From: CAKZSB01 sp964573105
GTDB lineage: Bacteria > Pseudomonadota > Gammaproteobacteria > Granulosicoccales > Granulosicoccaceae
Assembly (NCBI GenBank): GCA_964573105.1
Contig: CAZNIS010000015.1
Span: 30,276-94,275 of the forward strand
DNA length: 64,000 bases
Reading direction: 5' to 3'
In this document: piece by piece, positions 25,671 to 33,512 of the stretch
Numbering within the stretch: the stretch's first letter is position 1
Layout: each line of letters opens with the position of its first letter
Made by a program: the position numbers and the translations under genes
Notes under the pieces: model-generated
Told to the model about the DNA's origin: nothing
The model's input: the letters and a program-made list of their open reading frames with translations, nothing else
Databases searched by the model: none

Positions 25671-25704
25671 GACAGTCTGTTACAACAGAAACTGTCTTTT
25701 TTTT
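25671..25704 (+). terminator. Plus-strand intrinsic terminator between pyrE and the ECF operon
   Basis: GACAGTCTGTT (25671-25681), a 2-base loop, AACAG (25684-25688), an AA bulge and ACTGTC (25691-25696) form a strong stem immediately followed by eight T residues (25697-25704). The T run is on the plus strand only, whereas both flanking genes are on the minus strand, so it would end a transcript that runs antisense to the ECF operon. On the minus strand the stem is preceded by A residues and not followed by a T run. Confidence 0.7.
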
Positions 25705-25713
25705 GCGCGCGCC

Positions 25714-26409
25714 TCAGGCCACGGGCTCGTAGGCACCGCCGTGCTCGGCGGACCACTGCAGTGGCTGGTTCAAGAATTTCTCTACCTGATCGAGCGTATC
25801 GGCATCGAAGTGTCCGTGTTGGCGACAGACCTTCAGCACATCCCACCAACTGGCCAGATGGTGCAGAGTCAGACCGCGCTCGGAAAGTCGCGAACGGGTA
25901 TCGGGAAAGATGTCGTAGTAGAACACCACCATGGTGTGTGCCGTCTGTGCGCCAGCCTCGCGCAGCGCATCGGCGAATTTGAGTTTTGATCCGCCGTCGG
26001 TGGTCAGATCCTCGACCAGCAATACCCTCTGCCCTTCTTTCAGGTCACCTTCAATTTGCGCATCGCGGCCGAAGCCCTTGGGCTTTTTGCGCACGTAATG
26101 CATCGGCAGCCCCATGCGTTCGGCAATCCAGGCGGCGAACGGGATGCCGGCCGTCTCGCCGCCAGCCACCGCATCAAAGGCTTCAAAGCCGACATCGCGA
26201 TACAGCTTGGCGACGGCAAAATCCATCAGCGCCGCGCGGATGCGCGGATAGGCAATCAGTTTGCGGCAATCGATATACACCGGACTGGCGAGCCCGGACG
26301 TCAGCTTGTAGGGAGGATCGGTGCGAAAATGTACCGCCTCGATCTCCAGCAGCATACTGGCTGCCAGCGACGCCATCGACAGATCATCCGGAAAGGTATT
26401 CTGGAACAT
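25714..26409 (-). CDS. pyrE: Orotate phosphoribosyltransferase
   Basis: De novo pyrimidine synthesis: orotate plus PRPP to orotidine 5'-phosphate. 231 residues from the ATG at 26409 (an in-frame TTG lies 9 bases upstream). The PRPP-binding motif VLLVEDLTTDGGSK is intact, as is the N-terminal KLTSGLASPVYIDCRK block and YVRKKPKGFGRD, which carries the catalytic Lys loop. It follows pyrC by 80 bases in the same direction, so the two probably form a pyrimidine operon. The C-terminal 20 residues (LNQPLQWSAEHGG) extend past the usual core. Confidence 0.93.
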   Translation of the reverse strand: MFQNTFPDDLSMASLAASMLLEIEAVHFRTDPPYKLTSGLASPVYIDCRKLIAYPRIRAALMDFAVAKLYRDVGFEAFDAVAGGETAGIPFAAWIAERMGLPMHYVRKKPKGFGRDAQIEGDLKEGQRVLLVEDLTTDGGSKLKFADALREAGAQTAHTMVVFYYDIFPDTRSRLSERGLTLHHLASWWDVLKVCRQHGHFDADTLDQVEKFLNQPLQWSAEHGGAYEPVA

Positions 26410-26489
26410 GCAGGGCAACTCAGGGCTAGGTAATCGGCGGGATTATACCAGCCGCAGCGACCTCTACGGTGCGGCAATACCTGCGCTGC

Positions 26490-27533
26490 TCACTGCACTG
26501 CCCAGTGCAGATCAAAGCCGGGATCAAACACAGTAACCGGCCCATCATGGGTGGCAATCTGGGCGGGGTAGCGCACAGGCTCAGCCTGGCGCGCAAGCGT
26601 CACTGACTCTGTGTTCGGCTCCAGACCATAAAAGCGAGGCCCATTGAGTGAAGCAAAAGCTTCAAGCTGATCCAGCGCACCCTCCTCCTCGAATACATGC
26701 GCAAGACAAGACAAGGTATTGCTGGCGTTGAATACACCGGCGCAGCCACAGGCGTTTTCCTTCAAGTGGCTCAGGTGCGGCGCGCTATCTGTGCCGAGGA
26801 AAAATCGCGCACTGCCAGAACAGGCCGCCTTGCGCAGTGCGAGCCGGTGCTCCTCGCGCTTGGCGATCGGCAGGCAATAGTAGTGCGGGCGAATACCGCC
26901 GACCAGCATGTGATTGCGATTGATGATCAGATGATGGGTGGTGATGGTGGCCGCCATGCTATCGCCGGCCTGCTCCACATACTGCACGCCATCGCGCGTG
27001 GTGACATGCTCCATGATGACCCGAAGCGTCGGTATCCGCTCGCGCAGCGGAGCCAGCACCCGCTCGATGAAAACCGCCTCGCGATCAAAGATGTCGATTT
27101 GCGCATCCGTCACCTCGCCGTGTACACAAAGCGGCACGCCGGCCTCGGCCATCTGCTCCAGCACACCGGTGACTCGATCCATCGATTGAACACCTGAATC
27201 CGAGTTGGTCGTCGCGCCGGCTGGATAGAGTTTAACCGCGCGGATCAGACCGGACTGGTGCGCCGCCACCACATCCGCAGCCTGCGTCGACTCGGTCAGA
27301 TAGAGCGTCATCAGCGGCTCGAACGACTGACCGTCGGGAATTGCCGCAAGTATCCGCTCGCGATACTCACGAGCCTGCTCACCGCTGACCACCGGGGGCA
27401 CCAGATTCGGCATGATCAGCGCGCGCGCAAAGTGACGGGTGGTCTCGGGCAGCACGGCACCGAGCATCGAGCCATCGCGAAGATGCAGGTGCCAGTCATC
27501 CGGGCGGCGTATTGTCAGGCGGTCTTGGGTCAT
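26490..27533 (-). CDS. pyrC: Dihydroorotase, class II
   Basis: Cyclises carbamoyl-aspartate to dihydroorotate, the step preceding orotate formation. 347 residues. Zinc-binding motif DDWHLHLRDG at residues 11-20, the carbamylated-Lys region AVKLYPAGATTNSDSGV, CVHGEVTD, MEHVTTRDG and catalytic Asp in FLGTDSAPH are all present. I start it at the ATG at 27533; the frame runs another 144 bases upstream without conserved sequence. Length and motifs match the E. coli-type enzyme rather than the longer class I. Confidence 0.95.
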   Translation of the reverse strand: MTQDRLTIRRPDDWHLHLRDGSMLGAVLPETTRHFARALIMPNLVPPVVSGEQAREYRERILAAIPDGQSFEPLMTLYLTESTQAADVVAAHQSGLIRAVKLYPAGATTNSDSGVQSMDRVTGVLEQMAEAGVPLCVHGEVTDAQIDIFDREAVFIERVLAPLRERIPTLRVIMEHVTTRDGVQYVEQAGDSMAATITTHHLIINRNHMLVGGIRPHYYCLPIAKREEHRLALRKAACSGSARFFLGTDSAPHLSHLKENACGCAGVFNASNTLSCLAHVFEEEGALDQLEAFASLNGPRFYGLEPNTESVTLARQAEPVRYPAQIATHDGPVTVFDPGFDLHWAVQ

Positions 27534-27636
27534 TGGGTCGCATCTCGTCGGGCAGCGCAAATCATAGCGAGCCGCCCCCGGCGACGCCAGCCCGCAAGAC
27601 CGGGCACAGGCGTTCGATGGTGTACTGACACGGTGT

Positions 27637-27655
27637 GCTGCAGGTATACTGCAGC
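27637..27655 (+). promoter_or_regulatory. Palindrome overlapping a -10-like hexamer upstream of the flavin-reductase-like gene
   Basis: GCTGCAG (27637-27643) and CTGCAGC (27649-27655) are perfect inverted arms around a GTATA centre. TATACT (27645-27650) sits across the centre and the right arm and would place a start of transcription just before the ATG at 27676. A CTGACA element lies 14 bases further upstream, closer than the optimal spacing. A repressor bound to the palindrome would block this promoter. Confidence 0.4.
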
Positions 27656-27675
27656 GCCCACAATCGATCGCTCGC

Positions 27676-28344
27676 ATGCACTACGAAACGGCTAAAAACA
27701 ACCACGGACTGCGCTTCAATCCGTTCAAGGCGCTGGTGGTGCCCCGCCCGATCGGCTGGATCTCGACCCGCAACGCCGCTGGTGAGCTAAACCTCGCGCC
27801 CTACAGTTTTTTCAACGGGATCTCGGATCAACCGCCGATGGTCACCTTCTCGGTGGGCGGTCGCAAGGACACGCTGCGCAACATCGAAGAGACGCGCGAT
27901 TGCACCTGTTCGCTCGCCACCATGGCGCTGCGTGACTCGATGAACCTGAGCAGCGCCACCGTTGACGCCGATGTCGACGAATTCGCCCTGGCCGGGCTGG
28001 AAACCGCTGACTGTGAACTGGTCAGCACACCGCGAGTAGCCGCGAGCCCGGCCGCATTTGAATGTCGCTACTGGAAGAGCATGCCGTTGCCCCGCCCGGA
28101 TCCGGACGTCGATTTCTGCTTCAATCTCGTGATTTGCGAAGTGATCGGCGTCTACATCGACGAAAGCTACATCAAAGATGGCATAGTAGATATCGCAAGC
28201 ATGCAACCGATTGCACGGCTTGGCTACATGGATTATTCGGTAGTCAACGAGGACAGCATGTTCACCCTGAATCGCCCCGAGGTCTCTGCCGACGGCAAGC
28301 AGGCTGCAATCAGCGGCAAACCCTGGGATGGTGTCTATCGATAG
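27676..28344 (+). CDS. Flavin reductase-like, FMN-binding split-barrel protein
   Basis: A 222-residue flavin-reductase-domain protein. The N-terminal VVPRPIGWISTRNAAGELNLAPYSFFNGIS block is diagnostic for this FMN-binding fold, followed by PPMVTFSVGGRKDTLRNIEETRDC. The C-terminal third (GYMDYSVVNEDSMFTLNRPE) fits the longer subgroup. These proteins use FMN or act as NAD(P)H:flavin reductases partnered with oxygenases; the partner here is unidentified. The ATG is immediately downstream of a palindromic promoter-like element and no good ribosome site is visible. Confidence 0.88.
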   Translation: MHYETAKNNHGLRFNPFKALVVPRPIGWISTRNAAGELNLAPYSFFNGISDQPPMVTFSVGGRKDTLRNIEETRDCTCSLATMALRDSMNLSSATVDADVDEFALAGLETADCELVSTPRVAASPAAFECRYWKSMPLPRPDPDVDFCFNLVICEVIGVYIDESYIKDGIVDIASMQPIARLGYMDYSVVNEDSMFTLNRPEVSADGKQAAISGKPWDGVYR

Positions 28345-28405
28345 GCACTTACGCCACTGAACGCCCGCCACTTGCGACGCCAATCTGTAGAGGCAGGTAC
28401 TGCTT

Positions 28406-29083
28406 ATGCTGAAAACAGCCCTTCGCGATCAAGACGGTGACCAACCGCGGGCCGCCGTGCGCCCCGGGCTTTTTCTGGCGCTGGCCCTGGCCGTTCTGAT
28501 CGGCGAGGGCTGCACCACTCGACCGCCACCCAATTATCAAAATCATGTGCAGGAACTTCCCATCGGGGAGTATGAACTGGCGCCCAGCCTGTCCTATCTG
28601 ACGCTGAACACACCCAAAGCTCGGCGTCACAACACACTGCTGAGCTTTGATCAGTTCGCAGCCAGCCTCGATTTCAACGAAAAATACCCGGAGCAAACGC
28701 GGCTCGAAGCGATCATTCACCTGCAAAGCGTCAGCGCGATCGATGAATCACTGTCGCCTTTGCTGGCCGATGCCGAGCTTTTCAACAGCCGCCACTTTCC
28801 AGTCGGTCGATTCACCAGCACCGATATCGACATCATCTCTGAAGACACCATGCAAATCAGCGGTGATCTCGATCTGCGCGGCATCAGCCACCCGATTGTA
28901 CTGACCTCGCGTTTTATCGGCGCAGCACTGAACCCGATCACCGGCGAGCGAACACTGGCCTTTAATGCCAGCGCCACTGTCAGTGCAAAGGAGTTCGGGC
29001 TGCCAGCCAGCATCGGCACCTCAGAACTGGAGCTGCAGCTGTACGGCGAATTCCTGCGCAATAGTCGCGTTAGAATCTACTGA
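28406..29083 (+). CDS. YceI-like periplasmic lipid-binding protein
   Basis: A 225-residue protein with a signal anchor (GLFLALALAVLIGEGC) whose Cys is not in a fully canonical lipobox, so lipoprotein status is uncertain. The body has the YceI lipocalin-like pattern: LSYLTLNTPKARRHNTLLSFDQF early, ITGDLDLRGISHPIVLTSRF in the middle and a last strand block ASATVSAKEFGLPASIG. YceI family members bind isoprenoid-type lipids in a beta-barrel. Its end overlaps the convergent TauE-like gene by 7 bases. Confidence 0.85.
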   Translation: MLKTALRDQDGDQPRAAVRPGLFLALALAVLIGEGCTTRPPPNYQNHVQELPIGEYELAPSLSYLTLNTPKARRHNTLLSFDQFAASLDFNEKYPEQTRLEAIIHLQSVSAIDESLSPLLADAELFNSRHFPVGRFTSTDIDIISEDTMQISGDLDLRGISHPIVLTSRFIGAALNPITGERTLAFNASATVSAKEFGLPASIGTSELELQLYGEFLRNSRVRIY

Positions 29084-29820
29084 ACCAGCGCTTTTCTGAT
29101 CAGGTTCAATCCCATCAGACAAAACACCACCAACACCACCTTCTGAAACTGCTCGCGATCGAGCTTGCCGCGCAGGCGCTCGCCCAGCGCATAGCCGGCA
29201 AGCGTCGGGATGATCATCAGTACCGAGTAGACGGCCAGCTCCCTGGTCAGCAGTCCGGTTGACAGATAACCCATCGTCAGCGGTATGGTGCCGGCGATAA
29301 TAATGAAGCCGGTGAAGCGCAGAAAATCATCTTTGTCGACGCGTCGCGACAACAGATACATCACCATCGGCGGAGACCAGATCGCGGTTAGTCCGCCGAT
29401 CACACCACCGATCGCACCGGCGATAAACTGCATCGGGCGATCGAGATGATCCGGGATCGCCGGTGGCGATCGGATCAGACTGGTCAGTGTCCATAACACC
29501 ACAACCGCACCAATCCCGATCACCAGCGTGTCAGTGGTGGCGACCGCCGCATAGCGAGCCGATACAAACAAAAAGACAAACATGGTGCCGGCCAGTGGCC
29601 ACAACATGCGAAAGCTGCGACCAATCTGGCCACCGCGAAAGACCTGCCAGGTGTTGGTAATCAGTGCCGGTATCAGCAACAGCGCTATCGGAATACGCGG
29701 ATCGACCGCCTGCGCCATAATCGAGATCGTCACTGTCGGCAAACCGATGCCGACGGTGCCTTTGATCACACCGGCACATAAAAAAGCAAACACGGCAAGC
29801 CAGAGCAGCTCAGGTGCCAA
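29077..29820 (-). CDS. TauE/SafE-family (DUF81) membrane transporter
   Basis: A 247-residue protein with about eight hydrophobic segments in two homologous halves; VIKGTVGIGLPTVTISIM near the N terminus and IGGVIGGLTAIWSPPMVMYLL in the second half are the repeat signatures of the TauE/SafE permease family, which exports sulfite or organosulfonates in characterised cases. Start TTG 29820 has AGAGG 9 bases upstream. Substrate undetermined. It runs in the same direction as the formylglutamate amidohydrolase-like gene 57 bases upstream of it. Confidence 0.9.
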   Translation of the reverse strand: MAPELLWLAVFAFLCAGVIKGTVGIGLPTVTISIMAQAVDPRIPIALLLIPALITNTWQVFRGGQIGRSFRMLWPLAGTMFVFLFVSARYAAVATTDTLVIGIGAVVVLWTLTSLIRSPPAIPDHLDRPMQFIAGAIGGVIGGLTAIWSPPMVMYLLSRRVDKDDFLRFTGFIIIAGTIPLTMGYLSTGLLTRELAVYSVLMIIPTLAGYALGERLRGKLDREQFQKVVLVVFCLMGLNLIRKALVQ

Positions 29821-29877
29821 TGGCTCGTCCTCTAGTGTCTGATCGCAGCCATTGTGACACTGCGCCGTAACGCGCGT

Positions 29878-30633
29878 TCAACGCAACGCGCCGTTTGCCG
29901 CCGCCAACACCAGCGCACGCAGGGCGTCGACACTGGCTGCGATTGCGCGCGGCACACCGGCATAGGCGTGTGGCCAGCCCTCGCCCGGCGCCGAGTAAAC
30001 CACCCGACACATCGACGCGAGCTCCACCTGTAGTGCCGGCAAGTCGAGCGCTTCGACAGCAAACCGCGTCACGGTGTGGCTGCGAATGCCGCCGGTAAAA
30101 CGCGAGTGATTCAGCACCAGTCGACGCCATGGCAGCGGGAAACCTGGCGCCAGTTGCGATTCATTGATTGATTCAAATCCCGCGGCCAGAAAAGGACGCT
30201 GCGCCAGAGCACCGTTGCAGGCGCGATCGTGCATCGTGCCGAGTGCCACCCCCATACCATGACGGTTGATCATGCCGTGAAGATCGATCACAAAGCGAAT
30301 ATCGCAACGATCGCAGAGGGCACGCAATCGCTCTTTGTAACGGGCATGTTGTTGATAGTTAGGATCTTCGGTAGTCGCATTGCGCAGGAAAATAGCACTA
30401 CAGCCAAGTTCGCCCGCTAGATAGGCAGCCATAGCGGCGGTGAACTCTTCTTCCATTTTCATGATACCACTGCGCCGGTGCGCACAACTGTGCGCAGCAG
30501 ATACCAGTACGGGCAAGTCGCCCTCGATCACCTGAATCGCGTGATCGGGATCTTCGCAAAGCTGTCGATAGCACAAGGTGCGCTCTAAACTGAGTAGTTG
30601 CGCAAACCGTTTGTCATGCGGGTTGCTGCGCAT
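29878..30633 (-). CDS. N-formylglutamate amidohydrolase family protein
   Basis: A 251-residue protein of the FGase family, which hydrolyses N-formylglutamate in histidine degradation or similar amides. Signature elements are LVSAAHSCAHRR, which corresponds to the HGG/HxxxR substrate region, VIDLHGM with the likely metal His, and ALQVELAS near the C terminus. Histidine-utilisation genes are not adjacent. I start at the ATG at 30633; a TTG upstream adds nine residues. It is divergent from a possible small gene. Confidence 0.82.
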   Translation of the reverse strand: MRSNPHDKRFAQLLSLERTLCYRQLCEDPDHAIQVIEGDLPVLVSAAHSCAHRRSGIMKMEEEFTAAMAAYLAGELGCSAIFLRNATTEDPNYQQHARYKERLRALCDRCDIRFVIDLHGMINRHGMGVALGTMHDRACNGALAQRPFLAAGFESINESQLAPGFPLPWRRLVLNHSRFTGGIRSHTVTRFAVEALDLPALQVELASMCRVVYSAPGEGWPHAYAGVPRAIAASVDALRALVLAAANGALR

Positions 30634-30788
30634 CACATTGAGTACGTCAGAGTGGCGCAAATCGTGCGCTTGAATCGACGCCTGTCGATCGCATATCTAT
30701 GGGTATCCTCGGCACATCCGTTTTTTAGGGTAACTGCCGCAAGAGAGCCGCCCGCGGCTGTACCTTTGCCTACACAGGGTCGAACGCC

Positions 30789-30872
30789 ATGCGAATCGCC
30801 AGTATCAGAACTTTGCTGACCCTGCTCGGCTGTGTCGGTTTCATCATTGCATCGCACAGCTTTCTCAGTTAG
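30789..30872 (+). CDS. Possible 27-residue hydrophobic small protein
   Basis: ATG at 30789 opens 27 codons ending in TAG. The product has a basic N terminus (MRIASIRT) and a hydrophobic core (LLTLLGCVGFIIASHSFL), consistent with a single membrane segment. AGGG lies 9 bases upstream. No homologue is known to me and the length is too small for any statistical support, so this is tentative. Confidence 0.25.
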   Translation: MRIASIRTLLTLLGCVGFIIASHSFLS

Positions 30873-30892
30873 CGCCGCTCAACTGCCAAACG

Positions 30893-31648
30893 CTAGTACG
30901 TCGCCCGGCCACCTGAAAGATCATAGACACCGGCGGTGGTGAACCCGTTTTCCTCTGACGCCATCCAGCTGACTGTCGCTGCAATTTCCTGCACCGTGAT
31001 AAAACGGCCGCGCGGAATCTTGGAGCGCATGTAGTCGATAAACTCTTCACTCAACTGATCCAGTATGCGCGTATCCGCCGTGACCGGAGTGATGCAGTTG
31101 ACTGAAATATTATGTTGCGCCAACTCCTTGCCAAGCGATTTTGTCATCCCGATTACCGCCGCCTTCGAAGTGGAATAAGCCGATGCATTCGGATTGCCCT
31201 CTTTGCCGGCAATTGATGCGGTATTGATGATGCGCCCGTAATTTTGCGCAATCATGTGCGGCACCACTGCACGCGCGCAATAAAACACGCCGTTGACATT
31301 CACATTTTGCACCGCCAGCCACTGATCGATCGGGTACTCCCAAAGCGTACTGGTCGGGCCTGCAATACCGGCATTGGCACAAAGAATATCGACGCCACCC
31401 CATTGATCGACTACGGCATCAACCGCAGCTTTCACCGCATCAAAATCTGATACATCGACCGCTTGCCCGATCACGTTGGCATCACTGCCGAGGTCAGCGG
31501 CGGTCTGTGCGAGCATCGGGTCGACATCCCATAGCGCCACCTTCGCACCAGACGCCAGAAACCGCTCGGCAATCGCCCGTCCGATACCCTGCGCACCACC
31601 GGTGATGATTGCGCGTCTGCCGCCAAGATCAAATTGCGTCGATTGCAT
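30893..31648 (-). CDS. Short-chain dehydrogenase/reductase (FabG-like)
   Basis: A 251-residue classical SDR. The nucleotide motif is TGGAQGIG, followed by CANAGIAGP and the catalytic Ser in NTASIAG with YSTSK. The Asp in VALWDVDP after beta strand 2 suggests NAD preference over NADP. The substrate is likely an alcohol/ketone or acyl compound, as in 3-oxoacyl reductases, but sequence cannot distinguish. It is monocistronic here. Confidence 0.88.
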   Translation of the reverse strand: MQSTQFDLGGRRAIITGGAQGIGRAIAERFLASGAKVALWDVDPMLAQTAADLGSDANVIGQAVDVSDFDAVKAAVDAVVDQWGGVDILCANAGIAGPTSTLWEYPIDQWLAVQNVNVNGVFYCARAVVPHMIAQNYGRIINTASIAGKEGNPNASAYSTSKAAVIGMTKSLGKELAQHNISVNCITPVTADTRILDQLSEEFIDYMRSKIPRGRFITVQEIAATVSWMASEENGFTTAGVYDLSGGRATY

Positions 31649-31987
31649 TGAGTTACCCGTTCAGTTTCCAGTCACAGCAATATGACGCAACTGTCGTCAC
31701 GCTGCAATCCGTTTGTGTGGCGAGCGCCGCCCGCGCATCGGCAGCGACGCGGCAACAAATATCCACGCTACAAACTCGGGCGAATATTTACGCAACGCTG
31801 ACTTGACCTTGTCGATATCGTCATGACACTATCGACGCGTAACGGAACTTCGACGGCGGCGCTTGCCCCCCAACAACCGCACGCTGTCGCTGGCACATGG
31901 ACGTGCCGCCCCTCCACCTGCTTACGCCAGGCGTCATCGTTGAGATTGTCGCGCTACAATGGCCGCTCACAGCCAATGGAGCAGCCG
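31649..31987. other. Intergenic region upstream of the DUF4286-like gene
   Basis: About 340 bases with no gene of its own. A TACAAT hexamer at 31955-31960, shortly before the next ATG, is the best -10 candidate but has no good -35 partner. The rest looks like unconstrained GC-rich sequence. Confidence 0.4.
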
Positions 31988-32335
31988 ATGCCCGCAACAA
32001 CCCGTTTCGTTCTGGTGGTCAGTATGGACGTTGAACCAGCCAAAGAGGCGCTGTTCAACGAAGTATACGATCAGGAGCACGTGCCCTTTCTGCTCGAGGT
32101 CGACGGTGTGCATTCCGTACAACGGTTTCGCGCCGAGCCGTTTCAACTGGCATTGGGCGGCGAACTGGTTACCCTGGGTGACAAAGCGCCACGCTACAGC
32201 GCCTGCTACGAGATCGACGGGCCGCATGTGCTTACCAGCGACGCCTGGGCCGAGGCCTGCGAACGCGGGCGCTGGGCTGAAGAGGTTCGCCCCTACACCA
32301 GCAACCGCCACCACGAATTGCGCGAATTGCTGTGA
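31988..32335 (+). CDS. Small protein resembling DUF4286 / ferredoxin-like dimeric alpha-beta-barrel proteins
   Basis: A 115-residue protein starting RFVLVVSMDVEPAKEALFNEVYDQEHVPF, with the strand-helix pattern and E-H motif of dimeric alpha-beta-barrel (EthD-like) proteins, then a second half ending VRPYTSNRHHELREL. The ATG at 31988 has GGAG 6 bases upstream and is preferred over another ATG 12 bases earlier. Function is unknown; small barrel proteins of this kind often act on aldehydes or ring compounds. Confidence 0.6.
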   Translation: MPATTRFVLVVSMDVEPAKEALFNEVYDQEHVPFLLEVDGVHSVQRFRAEPFQLALGGELVTLGDKAPRYSACYEIDGPHVLTSDAWAEACERGRWAEEVRPYTSNRHHELRELL

Positions 32336-32715
32336 TGCAGCAACGCGGACGCGCACTGCACCTGTAGCAAACTGGCAGCAAAATCTCGCGCCGCTGCAAG
32401 CAGCGCATCGGCGGCCGGCCGGTTACCTGCCCCCCTCATACGGCGTACAGTCCCTATTGTTGTGCAGCATCTCGTGCGTGATTGTGCGCGTGCACTCTGG
32501 ATTCCAAATGGCGATATCAGCGTCGCTGTCAACCACTATGCTCCCTTTTTTCGGATACAGGCGATAGATGGGCCGCCGCTGTTCGCACGTTACGCATCTG
32601 ATCTCTCATTCACGATTCAATAGCCACTCGAAACAAACACCCCGACTGACACCACTGTCATTCCAATCGCGACAGTTAACTTGCATACGCGGCCGGCACG
32701 CACAATCATGCCACC
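32336..32715. other. Intergenic region containing the hydantoinase remnant
   Basis: About 380 bases between two plus-strand genes. Apart from the minus-strand remnant at 32423-32580, nothing else was recognised; no promoter for the glutamine-amidotransferase-like gene was clear, although AT-richer sequence lies just upstream of it. Confidence 0.5.
32423..32580 (-). pseudogene. Remnant of a hydantoinase/dihydropyrimidinase C-terminal region
   Basis: This interval looks empty, but the minus strand encodes about 50 residues ending in TAA at 32423. The best-conserved parts read YRLYPKKGSIVV, then SDADIAIWNP, TRTIT and TPYEGG, in the order found at the C terminus of D-hydantoinases and dihydropyrimidinases (L-Y-P-x-K-G, D-A-D-I-x-I-W, then H-H/N-N and Y-x-x-F/Y-E-G). 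A stop codon lies in frame near 32611, no start is present, and no catalytic domain remains. It is therefore a decayed fragment, and its upstream half has been lost or diverged beyond recognition. Confidence 0.75.
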
Positions 32716-33423
32716 ATGAAGATTGGCATTCTCGAAACCGGCCGCCCGCCCGAGCAACTGCAGCCGCAATTTGGCACCTACCCCGCTGCCTTTGAAAAGC
32801 TATTGCACAATCAAGGCTTTGAGTTCGCAAGCTGGGCCGCGCTGGAGGGCGATATCCCCGACTCCATCCACCTGGCCGATGGCTGGCTGATCACCGGGTC
32901 GCGGTTCGGCGCCTACGAGGATCACGACTGGATCCAGCCGCTGGAAGCATTCCTGCGCGACGCCTATGCGGCATCGATACCGATCGTCGGCATCTGCTTC
33001 GGACACCAGATTCTCGCTCAGGCACTGGGCGGCACGGTGGAAAAATTCTCCGGCGGCTGGTCGGTTGGCCGCGTTGAATACCAGCTCGATATCAGTGATG
33101 AGCCTGTGCCGTTATACGCCTGGCACCAGGACCAGGTCACGCAATTGCCCGCCGATGCCACGGTGGTCGGCTCAACCGATTTTTGCCGCTACGCGGCGCT
33201 GCGTTACGGTGACCGGGCACTGACCGTGCAGCCACACCCCGAATTCAACGCCGACTTCATTCAATCCCTGCTGCACGCCCGCCGCGACGTACTGCCGGCA
33301 GATATTGCGAAGGACGCTGTGGCCGGTCTTGCTGACGGCCCCACGCAGTCTCCACTGGTCGCGCGCTGGATCGGCGATTTTTTTCGCCAGAGCCAGGCAA
33401 CCGAGCGTCCCGCATCTGGCTGA
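32716..33423 (+). CDS. Class I glutamine amidotransferase-like protein
   Basis: A 235-residue stand-alone class I glutamine amidotransferase domain (GMP-synthase/YfeJ-like). The nucleophile motif is VGICFGHQILAQALGG, and the His-Glu pair is in VQPHPEF. The substrate half beyond the hydrolysis domain is missing, as in single-domain family members of unclear substrate, some of which transfer ammonia to or hydrolyse gamma-glutamyl compounds. An amidase gene starts 89 bases downstream on the same strand. Confidence 0.85.
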   Translation: MKIGILETGRPPEQLQPQFGTYPAAFEKLLHNQGFEFASWAALEGDIPDSIHLADGWLITGSRFGAYEDHDWIQPLEAFLRDAYAASIPIVGICFGHQILAQALGGTVEKFSGGWSVGRVEYQLDISDEPVPLYAWHQDQVTQLPADATVVGSTDFCRYAALRYGDRALTVQPHPEFNADFIQSLLHARRDVLPADIAKDAVAGLADGPTQSPLVARWIGDFFRQSQATERPASG

Positions 33424-33512
33424 ATCGAACGCGTGTAGATTTGCCATAATAGCGGGCGTCGGGGCAGCCCGCGTCATCGGAACACTCTCAACAACCTGCG
33501 AGGCACTTGCGC

